The notes: generated from the letters alone by a model not told the origin. Positions 1-11,832 are shown, counted from the stretch's first letter. The stretch: 64,000 bases of DNA from Asterias amurensis (GCF_032118995.1 NC_092652.1:24293044-24357043), one strand, 5' to 3'. Numbers and translations: made by a program.

Positions 1-84
1 GTATATTTTCATTACAGTTTACACTTAGCGAGAAGGATTATACTTGGGTGTTTGTATCCGTTCGATTGTTTTACTCTAAAACAA

Positions 85-464
85 TTAAAGGCAGTGGACA
101 CTATTGGTAACTACTCAACATATTTATTAGCATACAACCTTACTTTGTAACAAGTAATGGGGAGAGGTTGGTAGTATAAAACATTGTGAGAAACGGCCCC
201 CTCTGAAGTGGAGCAGTTTGCGAGAAAGAAGGTATTTTCCACGAGTTTGATTTCGAGACCTCAGATTTAGAATTTGAGGTCTCGAAATCAAGCATCTGAA
301 AGCACACAACTTCGTGTGACAAGGGTGTTTTTTCATTCATTATTATCTCGCAACTTCGACGACCGATTGAGCTCAAATTTTCACAGGTTTGTTATTTTAT
401 GCATAATGTTGAGATACAGCAAGTGAGAAGACTGGTCTTTGACAATTACCAATAGTGTCTTTAA
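85..464 (-). mobile_element. TTAA-bounded miniature element, family A
   Basis: Starts TTAAAGGCAGTGGACACT and ends with an inverted, shortened version at ATAGTGTCTTTAA. It contains the internal palindrome GATTTCGAGACCTCAG/GAGGTCTCGAAATC found in all family members, and a GCACACAACTTCGTGTGACA block. About 380 bp, non-coding. Reference copy for the family; orientation is arbitrary, defined so that the copy at 56546 is plus. Confidence 0.85.
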
Positions 465-1620
465 AGATAAACAACAAAACTAACCTATATTTCAGCGTTT
501 TTGAGATACGGCCGAAAATCCAGAGAGGTTGCGTCCAGTAGGAACAATAATCGTAATTGGAATACACAATCAGAGAAACGTTTTTGTAGTTACACACTCA
601 GTCGGTACTTAAAAGATCGTGTTTCTCATAAAAACTTCTCACCATTGGTTTCTGAAGTATTGCTGCCATCGCAACGCATCCGAACTGAAACCCTTTACAT
701 TTTTTTTTAAAAAGGGACCAATATTGTATAAGAAAAGCAGACAATAATTCATGGCCTGACGTTTCGACCCTAACAGATTCTTTCCCGAAGGCTAAATGCT
801 TTCAATTAACAATGAACGCCATCCTCACTTCACATTTTACTAGTCAAGTTGCCCGATGGTTTAAAAATGATTAAAATAGTTACAACCACTTGATAAAAGA
901 CAAGAAATTAACAAGAGTTCATCTCAACACTTATTTAATGTAGCGTCCATGGAATGGTATTGTCAGTCATTAAAAAAAACGTAAAATAATATAGTTACAA
1001 GCACTTGAAAAAAAGACAAGAAATTAACAAGACAAAGTACTACATTTGTAGCGTCCAGGATTGAATTATCAGTCATAAGAAACGAATGACGAGGCAAGTG
1101 GGAAAATAGCATAAGCTTTTGAGACTGCATGCGTTGCCTACTTATATGAACAAAAATCAATTACAGACTTAAGTAAATAAATAGCAACATCAACGAGAAC
1201 CTCTTATCAATCACATACTATAGAATAAATTAAAGGTCACGCGTTACACACAAAGATTCAGCACAAACCAAAGACAACTTGAGTTTCTATGAAGAAAATA
1301 AAGCAATTTCCTGTGTTAATAACAGCTACGGGAGAGAATAAATCATTTTCTGTTCTCACATTTTCACACTTTTTGTCTTCGTTTAAAAACCACTCGCTCT
1401 TCAGTGGAGTACTCGAAAGGTTTTTTTAAAGCTAAAGATAAAATGTGCTTTATGTTTGATTGTGCTTTGTCTGAAAGGAATCTTGAGAGAGTCCGGGTGA
1501 CCTTGCCTCTACCGTGTCTCGCCGAGGACACGTGCCGTGAAAGGAACTAATTGCCAGGGACTTAATAAGCTCCTTTCTCGGTCGGTTGATTGTATAAGCA
1601 CTTCATTTTTTCTCTGTAAG
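465..1620. other. No gene seen
   Basis: AT-rich sequence. A short direct repeat, AGTTACAA.CACTTGA.AAAAGACAAGAAATTAACAAGA in part, occurs near 876 and near 993. Nothing else recognised. Confidence 0.5.
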
Positions 1621-2150
1621 ATTATAGACTGGTGGAAGTGACTTTCTACCCTGGTGCAGCTCCTTGGTGTGGTGTATACTGATTCGAAATGTGTCCATCG
1701 TTTTTTGTGTGTGAGAAAGCCTGGGGTGGAAAGGCATTTCCATCGGTTAGTTGAATGAGGAGGCCCCTTAAGTTTATTAAAAAACTGTTCTAATTAAAAT
1801 TTGACGAAAGTGACTTTCTACTCTGCTCCTTGGTAATAAATTGAGGTGTTTTGATCCCAAATCTTTCCATAATTTTTTTATAGAAATCCTGGGGGCCAGA
1901 AAGGCATTTTCGTGTAGGTCAGTTGAATGAGAAGGCCCTTTAAGTTTTACCGAAAACTTGTCTGTTTTAAGATTAGACGAATGATAGTGTCTTTCCACTC
2001 AGGTGCAGCTCCTTGCGGTGAGATGTATTGATCGAATTGTGCCCATCGTTTTTTTTAATGAGAAATCCAGGGGGTCTGTGAGAATTTCCATGGGTAAGTT
2101 GAATGAGAAGGCCCTTTAAGTTGATTGAAAACTTGACTTTTATGTATCTG
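1621..2150. repeat. Three diverged tandem copies of a ~175-bp unit
   Basis: Units start near 1621, 1795 and 1970. Each has GTGACTTTCTAC or a variant, GCTCCTTGG, a CCATCGTTTTTT or CCATAATTTTTT stretch, AAATCCAGGGGG or a variant, and GTTGAATGAGAAGGCCC. Copies differ by many substitutions and small gaps, so the array is old. It lies about 2.7 kb 3' of the Dlx stop. Confidence 0.85.
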
Positions 2151-3094
2151 GAAGATGACGTGAGTCTTTATTCTTCTGAAAGTCTGCAATATAACAAAAG
2201 ACCTGGTCGAATAATGCGTAAACAACTGTTACGCACATGAAGTTCAGCCAAGCTAACAAGGAAATATTAAACTTTTCTTATTGCACAAAATCATACGCAG
2301 TGCATAAAACTGCACAAACCTGTTATACAGTGAATGGGTATCCTTTTTAAATGGTGTATACAATTTTGCTTGTACACTTACATCGACGTGCCGTAAGCTA
2401 TGATGAAATGTAACATTATTGCTGAGGGCAGAAAATGAAACTGTTGAAAAGGGACTGTATTTGAACATAAATTCTGTTTTTACTCTACCATATGTTTTGG
2501 GGAAATGGGTTGTTCCCTTTGTTGCTCCGTGCTAAGATCTGTTGCTACAGTGTAATCAGCAAAAGGACAATTTTGATTATGGTTGACAAGGGACTCATTA
2601 TCACTCTTGAAAATGATTTCCACGGAATTCTTTTTTATTTATTAAATTCAATGAGTAGAACATTAATGTACATATTTAGTATAATTTTAGACTTAGACAA
2701 AACAAATTAAAAAATTCTAAACCGTTTATCTTTTAAATTTCCGACCTTCAAACTTCAAGGGAAAGTATACCTTTTGCTTTTTGATCCATTCGATTGTTTT
2801 AGTCATATAAATGTAGATATATTCAATAAAACTACCCTGTAAAAGTTTCATTTTAAGTTTAAGCGGTTGTTCTCTTGAGATATTGCAAACAATCTGGATC
2901 GGTTATGTCCAAGAAGGAAGTATAGTTGGAACACTCAATCTGGAAAATGTATATTATGACAGTAACCGTTATCAGATTCAAATGGGGGATATAAACGTGT
3001 TTTTCCATAAACACATTAATCCGAAGTGAAATGATTCTCAAAATACTTTGTACCTATAGAAAGCTGCTGTCCAATCACAGTGGATACCTTGTCC
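2150..3094. other. No gene seen
   Basis: AT-rich; only short open frames without domain features or splice context. Nothing recognised. Confidence 0.5.
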
Positions 3095-3432
3095 TTAAAG
3101 ACACTGGACACTATTGGTAATTGTCAAAGACCAGTCTTCTCACTTGGTGTATCTCAACAAAATAACAAACCCGTGAAAATTTGAGCTCAATCGGTCGTCG
3201 AAGTTGCGAGATAATAACGAAAGAAAAAACACCCTTGTCCCATGAAGTTGTGTGCTTTTAGATGCTTGATTTCGAGACTTCAAAATCTAATTATGAGGTC
3301 TCGAAATCAAATTAATGGAAAATTACTTCTTTCTCGAAAACTACGTTACTTCTCCCTATTACTCCCTACCAAGTAAGGTCTTATGCTAATAATTATTTTG
3401 AGTAATTACCAATAGTGTCCACTGCCTTTTAT
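3095..3432 (+). mobile_element. Family A miniature element
   Basis: TTAAAGACACTGGACACT at the left end and GTGTCCACTGCCTTTT at the right end, with the shared internal palindrome at about 3270-3310. Confidence 0.8.
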
Positions 3433-3576
3433 GAGTGGCTGCAGAAAAGCTTAATGATAATGAAACGGGCACATTCGAACCAATAATATAAGTGTCTTTA
3501 TAAATAATACTGTAATTAACTTTTAGGGTTCCAACGATTAACCAACGGGACGGAAAGAACATGTAAGGAAACAACA

Positions 3577-3750
3577 GGGGTCGATTTCACAAAGGTAGTC
3601 CTAACTTAGGACTAGTCCTAAGCAATGCTAAGAGATAGGACTGGTCCTAAGTTAGGACCAGTAACTCATCCTAACTTAGGACTGGTCCTATCTCTTAGCA
3701 TTGCTTAGGACTAGTCCTAAGTTAGGACTACCTTTGTGAAATCCACCCCA
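3577..3750. mobile_element. Palindromic element, family C
   Basis: Arms GATTTCACAAAGGTAGTCC and GGACTACCTTTGTGAAATC enclose alternating TTAGGACTAGTCCTAAG motifs, themselves palindromic. About 174 bp. Confidence 0.88.
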
Positions 3751-3890
3751 GGTGTAGTTCACAAAGATTTGAGGCTATAGTCTTATCTTGAGTGAGAACG
3801 AGTTACCCGTCCTAACTTTTAGGACTACTCTTGAGCTCTTAATATCTCCCAGAGGACTAACTAAGTCCTAAGTTTTTGTGTGAAAAACCC
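3751..3890. repeat. Degenerate family C copy
   Basis: Directly follows the intact copy. GTTCACAAAGATTTGAGGC, CCCGTCCTAACTTTTAGG and ACTAAGTCCTAAG are recognisable but the palindrome is largely worn away. Confidence 0.5.
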
Positions 3891-4209
3891 CACATGTACC
3901 CACTTATAAAGAGAAAGTTATAACAGCATGTTTCGATAGTACTGTTCAACTGTCATTAATCTGGAATTAAAATTTATTTTTCTTCTTTGTGGGTATTAAA
4001 ATTTGGGGAATTTGATTACAGATACAACTATGACGCTGGGAACATTATGTGAGGAGTTGAACTTTGCCGAGTTGCCTTTGCAAGTAGATTGCGTAAGATC
4101 GGTTCGAGAGGTGACAGTGCTGGTGCTTGCTTCAAACCTTCAAGTGAAATGAATTTTTTAACTATACAATTTTTGGTGAAACCGATGTTTGTTAACAGAA
4201 TAAAAGACA

Positions 4210-4400
4210 TATTACTAGGGATGGATTCGAACCCACGACCTTTCTATAGAGCAGTGTCTTACCAACTAGACCACCGAGAATGTCCGGTAGCTAGAGGCAG
4301 TTCGAATCCTATACCAGGCAACCTCGGTGGACTCTAGTTGGTAAGACACGGCGGTAGTTGCAAAGGTCATGGGCTCGAATCCCACCTGAGTAATATGCAT
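4210..4400. repeat. Pair of tRNA-derived SINE heads in opposite orientation
   Basis: A minus-strand head at about 4288-4212 (GGATTCGAACCCACGACC is its inverted B box) faces a plus-strand head at about 4318-4392 with TCTAGTTGGTAAGACA (A box) and GGGCTCGAATCCCACC (B box). A SINE body follows to about 4505. Confidence 0.75.
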
Positions 4401-4780
4401 GTGATGTTGTTTCACCAGAACTCGGGTAAGTAAAGAGTAAACAGTGCTACACACATCGGTGTAAGGGTAGAAACCGAAATTAATATTCTTTATCCCCGAT
4501 GCAGGTTTAACATAATTAAATTCTTTGCAGGCCCGTATGCTTCGTTTTTGAAAGGGCAAAATTGTTCCTTTTTGATCTAGTACTTCAAGGGCACCAAGGC
4601 AAAATTAATACTCTTTATCCCCGATGCAAATTTTAACATGGGCAAATATTACATTCTTTGCAGACATGTGTGCTTCGTTTCGAAAGGGCAAGGGCACAAA
4701 GCGTTTTCTCGTTGATAGGGGCACCCTGTGAGGATATTAAAAAAACTTATACTGTGGTACTTCAAGGGCAGCAAGGCAAG
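4400..4780 (+). repeat. SINE body and repeated tail units
   Basis: CACACATCGGTGTAAGGGTA and TTCTTTATCCCCGATGC mark the SINE body seen also at 15.9 and 20.2 kb. The segment with TTTATCCCCGATGC, ATTCTTTGCAG and TGCTTCGTTT occurs twice (from 4476 and from 4606). Confidence 0.65.
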
Positions 4781-4838
4781 AAGGCAATCGCCTCTGTTGC
4801 CACCGTGAAGTATCAGGCCTGCTTTGCAATAGTTTGAT

Positions 4839-7800
4839 TTACTGAGGCGCTGACGCCACCATGTGCTGTTGTGCAGACATGCCCGACGTGCCGTCCTGCC
4901 CCCCGAACCATGGGTAGTGATGATGCTGGTAGTGTTGCTGCTGATGATGAAATGGATAATTATTTTCTACTGTCCCTGAAGATGATCGTACTGCGGGAGG
5001 GGTAAACATCTCCCCTACATAGTCCCATTGGGGTACCGGGCTGGAGTGCGTCGAGCTCCCATCAGTCTGCATCTGGTGATGGAGGTGGTGTTGGTGGTGT
5101 GACGGGGCATGCTGTTGGCTGCTGTAACCACCGAGCCCGGTATTTGTACCGGACATGGCGGGGGCACCTTGCGGGTGGGGCGCTGAAGCTTGCGGGGGAG
5201 CTGGGCTGAGGGACCCCTGTTGACTTGCCGGTGTTTGACTCTGTGGTGGATCTTGTTCGCTGTCCTGACTTCCAGTGCTGCTTGTAGGCGTAGACCCATG
5301 CTGCTTCAGGATCTTCTTGTATTTGGAGCGTCTGTTTTGGAACCAAATCTTTACCTGCAATTTGAATATATGACAAATAAATTGTTTGATTATTATTCAT
5401 TGCATTTTTAGAGGAAGCGTGACTATGCATAATATTTTCTCAACAGGGCAGTGCCTATGTTTAAGCAGACAAAGTTACTTAAAAAAATTCCTGCTTAGCA
5501 AACGCGTGCAGGATTCTAGTCAGATACTTTGTCCGGTAACCTTAATCCAGCAAGTATAATTGTTTTGTGCTTTATAGTACAATTATAGCTTATTTCGGGT
5601 CGTTTGGGCGGCTCTATGAAACTGCCAACTAATCCTTCAGCCCATCGTTTAAAATAATTGATTACAGATTCTGTTGCGTCAGAAAGACCCATTGACTCAA
5701 ATTCAAGTCCCATAAAGGCGTTTGTGTTTAATGGATACATAAATTACTTGTCAAATGTAGCATTTTGTTCTGTTGATGGTCCACATCTATCAATTACATT
5801 TAGGGAGGTTTAGCTGCACGTTACGCGAGCAAACACGTGAAAGTGAACGTCAGAAAATTTGTTTGTTTCTAGGTGACGTGACCACTTTGGGCTAATCTCA
5901 TGCTCATGTATGACGTCTGCACGTAGTACCTGACGTGAAAAAACACCAACTTCACGTATCTAAAAAACGTGAGATTTTAACAACACTACAATTTTCTGAC
6001 GTTCACGTAATGGCTCGCGTAACGTGTAGCTAAACCTCCCCAATAAAGAGGTGGACCACTGTAAACAAAAACACCATACAAAATCAAAAAAATGCTATCG
6101 GACTTGAACAAAAACAAGCCATTTCTTGCTGGCTAAAATGAAGAATCGAAAATGAACGACTACCACGAAAACGTTTCGGTATGGAAGAGCTGAGGTGGGT
6201 TATTGGTTTAGCCGGGCCTTGAGAATTAAAGGAACACGTTGCCCTGGATTTAATCGGTCGAGTTGGTCTTTGAAAAGCGTTTGTAACCATTTGTTATAAA
6301 ATGCATATGATTAGAAAGATATTTTAAAAGTAGAATATAATGATCCATACAAGTATCACTCGAAATTGCGTGGTTTTTATTTTACATCGTCGACAAACAC
6401 GGTCGGCCATTTATGGGAGTCAAATTTTTGACTCCCATAAATGGCCGACCGTGTTAGTTCGCAAAGTATTAAAAAGGAAAAACCACGCAATTTCGCGGCA
6501 AATATGTGTGGATCATGGTATTCTACTTTTAAAACATCTTTCTAACCATATGCATTTTATAACAAATGGTTACAAACGCTTTTCAAAGACCAACTCGACC
6601 GATCCAATGCAACGTGCTCCTTTAATGTAATGTTAGCATATTCGTGATTGATGCATGTACACAAATGAGCGTGTTTTACTACATTGGTGACACACATCCT
6701 GCGATTTACGTATGTGTTCGGTTTTACAGAAGAATGTTGTCAGGAAAGGGATCTAGTGTGTTCTTTAAAAAAACAACGGAATACCCTATTAGACGAGAAG
6801 AACAACCTGGTATTATTGCCCAGTCTTGTTTGTTACACAACAACCCACTGGCACTGGCTGAGTGTTGATGCACCAACTTTAAAACCTTCTTTGTCCCGAA
6901 GACCAAAGACACTTTGTCCATCTTGCAGTCAACGAGTCTACGCTATTTGCTTGTTTGTTTTCTCCCGTGATTTCCAATGAAAGTGCATGAACAGCTTAAG
7001 GGACTTCACATGTACACGTTACTTTTTGACATAATACGAACCCAATACAACGATGGTCCAACTGAAACTAAATAATAAAAAGAAAAAGAAAAAAAAAAAA
7101 AAAAAAAAAAAAAAGCAAAAACACACTTTTGATCATCGAATCACTGAAAACACGTGGATTATGATTCTTTACCCGGAGACGTCACAAACGCACGCGCTGC
7201 GTTTAGTTCGAAAAACACGTGTTTTGTCTTCGCAGTCAGTGTGAAGATAATTTCTTATGGTGATAATTCATTAACGACACCCCACATCGCTGTCAAATGA
7301 GGCATATACTTTCAATTTCATGTTTTGTTTGATAATTGAGTGTTTTTATAGCTCATCTGAGTTTGTGTGAGTAATAGGCCTACAGTAAAAAAAAATTCAA
7401 ATGAGAAGAATATAGAAAACAAAAACAGAATTGTGGAGGATGTATTCCTAGCCCCTTAACTTTCAGCCAAAAAAATTTCCTTCTCAAAAATGTTGGGACA
7501 GATGGGAAAAAAGCCAACAATTCGACTGTTTAAATTTCAAATGAAACATATTTTCTTACTTTCTTATTTTCATTTTAGTAACTGTGCATGGCTGCTGTAT
7601 GTGCCGCCGTAGTACCCTGAAACCCCCATGGGGGTTCAAAAAAAATGTGTCTCAGAATTCATCACTGCAATAACCTATCTCTCTGAAAGTTTGTATATAC
7701 TCAGCGCCTTGAGTACCTTGTTTGGTAGCCACGTGCGCTATATAAGACTTTGATAACAACTTTGTCATAACTCACCTGAGTTTGAGTGAGTCCGAGCGAA

Positions 7801-9528
7801 GCTGCCAGGTCGGCTCTCTCAGGCAGTGCCAGATACTGAGTCTTGGTAAATCTGTGGTTGAGTTTCTGCAACTGGAGGCTGGAGTAGATCGTTCTCGGTT
7901 TCCGTAGTTTCTTTCCCTTGCTGTTGATTTTGGTTAGAATCTCGTCATCGTCGTCGGCACTCTCTTTATGTTGAAGAGAGTAATCTGGAGAAGAAGTGAA
8001 TTTTTTTACATTTTCAATAACATGCATTCACTGTATAAAAAAAATAATAATAAATAAATAAAAAACACTTGGGCGTTAAATCGACACCATTCTGGTGAAA
8101 GGTACGAAGTGTCCGACATCCAATAACACCCATGGTGTCAATTTAACACCCATCTTTATTTATATTTTACAGTGTATGCATTTAATGGAAAATATAAATA
8201 CAAAAAATCACTTTCACCAGAATGGTGTCGATTTAACGCCCAAGTTTACACAATAGTGTTAAAATAACACTAACTTCAAACAAAACATCTACATTGGTTT
8301 TATTTTAACACCCTATGGATGTTAATTTTTGATTCTCTGTTCGGTATCCTTGTATTAACACCCATGGTGTCAATTTTAACACCCCGGTTTTTGTAGTGTT
8401 AAAAAAAACATGAGTTTATGCATGTCAGAATAGTCTCGTGTTGTGAATCAATTAACAAAGTCCGAATTCGACACACAGGGAAATTGGGTAGAACAAAATA
8501 ATTTAACAGATTGTAGTAAAGTTAGTTGTGTACTTGTTGTACAAAACCTCCAGATAAACTGTCGAGAAAATATACAACTTGTGAATGACTCAGAAACCCT
8601 TTACAGTAAATTCGTTGATTAATTGCCTGATTAGAATTCCCTGTAACGATATTCTGGGCCTGGGGTCAAGCTAGCTAATTTACTGACAAAAAAGCGCATA
8701 AGAGAAACCTTAGCTACTGAGCAGTGAAAGTTTCTTGTTAGATAAGTGAAGTGATAACAATGACTGCCGAAGATTATTCATTTTTGTGGGTTCTATTATA
8801 TGACTTTTAAATCGTATTACATGATTGGTGGCATGAGTATACACTTTTTTATTCAAATTTAAGTAGTTTTATTTGAAAGTTTTAATTGTCAAAAATGCGG
8901 AAAAAGTGTTGTTTCCTGCCACCATTTTGTGATGCTCATGAGTATCACATTTACTGAAATGAGATAATATTATTCATTTTGGCAGAATAAATGAAAAAGC
9001 GGTGGCAGGATACGGAAACTTTTCACAAAATGTAAAGCGGATATAAACTATTAGAAGGGTAACATGTCTAAATCTATCAAATAATCTTCACGTTTTCTAC
9101 TGGTCTTGATGATTGGGTGACTTACCATCTCGTTTTGGGGTAGGATAATGATGATTGTATGCCGGATGGTGATTTGGGTGGTTCCCCATGGGACTCAACG
9201 GAAAGGAGTAGCCGAGATGTCTCACTTGGTGCTGCATGGAGGCTGCCGAGTTGTTATAAGGTGATTCAGGCACCGTGGGCTGGCCCATGGACCGTGGAGC
9301 TGTCGGAGCATACTGCGGTATGCCCGAGTGCGGCGGTGGGGGTGGTGGTACGGCAGAGTACGGAGACGGCATCGTTGGCGTGGTGCAGGAGAGGGGGGCT
9401 GCCGCGGATACTGCCGGAACACCGGTCGTGTAATGGTGATGGAACTGGTGAAATTGCTGGAACTCCGTGAAAGCTGACTTGGAGGCAGAGGAGTCGAAAC
9501 AGTCGATCATGGAATTCATATTTGCCAA
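4839..9528 (-). CDS. Dlx: Distal-less (Dlx) homeobox transcription factor, three exons
   Basis: Nuclear homeodomain transcription factor of the Distal-less family, which binds TAATT-type sites and patterns appendages, neural tissue and ectoderm in animals. Coding exons are 9528-9126, 7984-7776 and 5354-4839. They join in phase (403+209+516 nt) to give 375 aa and a stop. Donors and acceptors are GTAAGT/CAG and GTGAGT/CAG. The homeodomain spans about residues 161-220 with R5, W48, Q50 and N51 present (RKPRTIYSS in exon 2, [14 protein letters not shown] in exon 3). The intron falls between homeodomain residues 44 and 45, the classical Dlx position. The N-terminus carries the [10 protein letters not shown]-like Dlx motif and His- and Pro-rich runs; the C-terminal tail is Gln-, His- and Ser-rich. 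The ATG at 9528 is the first one ahead of this motif. Identity is firm; which vertebrate paralogue it matches is not applicable, since one pro-orthologue is expected outside vertebrates. Confidence 0.96.
5776..6060. mobile_element. Foldback element rich in ACGT motifs
   Basis: Left arm begins TGGTCCAC and right arm ends GTGGACCACT. Inner arms match as GGGAGGTTTAGCTGCACGTT and AACGTGTAGCTAAACCTCCC. The arms hold several CACGTGA and GACGT motifs. It lies between Dlx exons 2 and 3. Confidence 0.75.
6226..6625. mobile_element. Palindromic TTAA-bounded element, family B
   Basis: A 400-bp palindrome. Ends are TTAAAGGAACACGTTGCC and GCAACGTGCTCCTTTAA. The centre is a perfect inverted repeat, CCATTTATGGGAGTCAAA joined to its complement, and the arms match along their whole length. 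It would fold into one long hairpin. No coding capacity. Confidence 0.92.
7078..7115 (+). repeat. Poly-A tract
   Basis: Nearly pure A run of about 35 bases. No recognisable retroposon body precedes it. Confidence 0.9.
7590..7770 (+). repeat. Short retroposon-like 3' segment in Dlx intron 2
   Basis: CTCAGAATTCATCACTGC, ATATACTCAGCGCCTTGAG and GTGCGCTATATAAGACTTTG. The last segment, with an AT-rich tail, is the kind of 3' end shared by LINE-dependent SINEs. A second copy is at 59080-59260. Confidence 0.6.
8066..8247. mobile_element. Inverted-repeat element in Dlx intron 1
   Basis: Arms AACACTTGGGCGTTAAATCG and CGATTTAACGCCCAAGTTT, each followed inward by CACCATTCTGGTGAAAG, itself palindromic. 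The next 150 bases repeat TTAACACC-type motifs and may be a related, worn element. Confidence 0.75.
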
Positions 9529-10380
9529 AATGATTCCTTCCTCCCGGACAAGCAGCTTGTAGGTTTAGAATACTTCAGTTTATCACCAAGATTATTAATC
9601 AAATCACTTATACCACGATCACGATAAATGATGTGTGCAAACACAACGAATTGTTTAATGAAGAAGCTAAACGTAATTTGCTAAACTAAAATGATCAGTT
9701 TGTTCGTCAAGATTAAGTTGTTGTCAAACTCACTCAACTTATTGATCGCATCATTAAATAATCTTACCCTCCATGATACTCAAAGCGAAATGATAGCTTG
9801 ATGCAGGATGCACGAAGAAAGAGCAAGATTTTGTATAGAACCGACGGAGCGTAAAGACTCTCCAACAATGCTTACTGTTCAGAAATCTGTCAAGCATTAA
9901 TTAATTACAAAGCTATTGGTTAAGAGAAAAGTCAGTCCCGTCACGCTCTCAAAACACCATATGTTAAGCTAAAAAATATCCGCAAACACCGAGGCGACTC
10001 AAAAAGAAAACAGTGCGGGGAGAAAACAATACTTTGCCCCTGCGAAGTGATCTTGAAGATGATGAAGACGCACCGGTTTATGATGGTTTTTGATTGGCCG
10101 AGCTGGAGTGAGAGACACGTACCGTACATCGGTGCTAATTACCGCTCAATTAATACGTCATTGTTGGGGGTAAGCCCCGGGGTTCACCGTAGAAGTAGAA
10201 GACAAAAACCTTCTTGAATGCGATTGGAAGCAGTCCGTGTCTACCTTCCCTCCCCGTCGATCGTGTCCTCTCCATCCACCGCGCAGCAGGCGCCGAGGAC
10301 CTCGCCGATATAGATAGCTTATAAACCCCCTTGTTCACTGACAACTGAGACACCCGCTACCGGCGAGGCAATCTCTGTCT
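9529..10380 (-). promoter_or_regulatory. Putative Dlx 5' UTR and promoter region
   Basis: This is the stretch immediately upstream of the Dlx start codon. Reading the minus strand, a TATA-like TATAAG lies at 10323-10318, within a GC-richer block (10150-10380) that contrasts with the AT-rich surroundings. A CCAAT box in minus orientation lies near 10098-10093, nearer to the gene. These two signals are compatible with different start sites, so the transcription start is not settled. AT-rich DNA with TAAT cores between 9560 and 9770 could bind homeodomain factors but such sites are common by chance. Confidence 0.35.
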
Positions 10381-11162
10381 CACCGATACTCCAGAACAAG
10401 ACAAAAACATACCAAGTACAAAGGTATCGGTAAACGAATCTGACTTCCCCCTTTCAGATTGATTAGGTGTGTGAATACACCCCTCTCTCTGTGGCCGTTC
10501 ATGGACCGTATAGCCCCCCCATCATGTTGGGCCATTCTTCTCGTCAGGAGACCCCTTTTTAACACTCAGGGGCATGGCCTTCCTAAACCGCCCAAACCGC
10601 ATTGGAGTTTTAATAGATACCAAACCACGACAAAAGAGGGGTGCTTGGGTGCAAAGAAAAGGGTGAGACAACCCATTGGAGGAACCCTCGGCTCACTGGC
10701 GCCGGATCCTTAAATGCATTTACCACCGTCTTTTCAGTTTGTTTTTTATCGCATTCTCGTGTCCTTAGTTGTGTGGGTTTTTTTTCTTCCTCTCTCTTCT
10801 TCCCCATGCCCGAACGGAACATTAAGTCTGCATTGTTTTCGTGGCTGGTGGGGTAAAGAGCTAAAACACATTATTATGAAAGCTCGAGCAATAGAGAGAG
10901 ACTTGTTATTTTTCTTTCGGTCTCCTCTACCTGTTGGTGATTCCAAAACATCCACGGTGGTCATCTGTGGTGACAACCTGGGCCGTCATTTTGACATTAG
11001 GATCAGCTGATGAGTTTAATTAGGTGTATAGCTAGAGTGAGCCCGTTGGCGACCGGGTCTTTGAGATGGAGTGACGTAATGAGTCACTCAGATCTTGATC
11101 TGATGGGTTACTTGATCAACACTGAATACTCAGTGCATGGTGACACCGTAGAGCAAGTTGCT

Positions 11163-11340
11163 CTAAGGCCCTTTTCGAAACAACGGCTTCGGCTTTAGAT
11201 TCGGCTTCATGCTCCGTCCTCTCGTCTGAAGCCATGAGTGTGTATACGCACAGCACGCACAACTGTCAAACCAACCGATGGGCCAAGCCAGCCTGAAGCC
11301 GAATCCAAAGCCGAAGTCGTCGTTTCGTAAAGGGGCATAT
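11163..11340. mobile_element. Inverted-repeat element, family F
   Basis: Arms GGCTTCGGCTTTAGATTCGG and CCGAATCCAAAGCCGAAG, bounded by CCCTTTTCGAAAC and GTTTCGTAAAGGGGC. A second copy lies at 54930-55105. Confidence 0.8.
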
Positions 11341-11458
11341 GATGTCACCATCCATATTCATTCACTGTACACCAACACAGGAACCTTTTTATAGCTCCAT
11401 GTAGAAACCAACCAATAGCAGAACTCAAACGTTGGTTACCACATTAATTTCTTCTTTT

Positions 11459-11832
11459 TTAAAGCCATTGGACACTTTCGGAACAGAAACAAAAAGTTCA
11501 CAGATTTACAAATGACTTACAGGGCTTACAGAAGGTAATGGTGTAAGAGGAGTTCTCTTGAAATATTATTCCATGAAATGCTTTACTTTTTGAGAAAACA
11601 TTAAAACATTTATCAATTCTCGATAACGAGAATTACGGATTTATTTTAAGCACATGTCATGACACGGCGAAACGTGCGGAAACAAGGTTGGGTTTTCCCG
11701 TTATTTTCTCCCGACTCCGATGACCGATTGAGCCTAAATTTTCACAGGTTTGTTATTTTATACAAAATGTGTGATGCACGAAGTGTGGGCCTTTAGACAA
11801 TACTGTTTACCGAAAGTGTCCAATGGCTTTAA
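11459..11832. mobile_element. TTAA-bounded inverted-repeat element, family E
   Basis: TTAAAGCCATTGGACACTTTC at the left (shown in part) and GAAAGTGTCCAATGGCTTTAA at the right. The ends resemble family A in layout (TTAAAG, GGACACT) but the body differs. Confidence 0.75.

Noticed and set aside
6421-6440. Rho-independent terminator at the family B centre
   Set aside because: The hairpin is part of a long palindromic transposon in a eukaryote; bacterial terminator logic does not apply.
9159-9470. 103-codon plus-strand frame opposite Dlx exon 1
   Set aside because: Antisense shadow of a GC-rich homeobox-gene exon.
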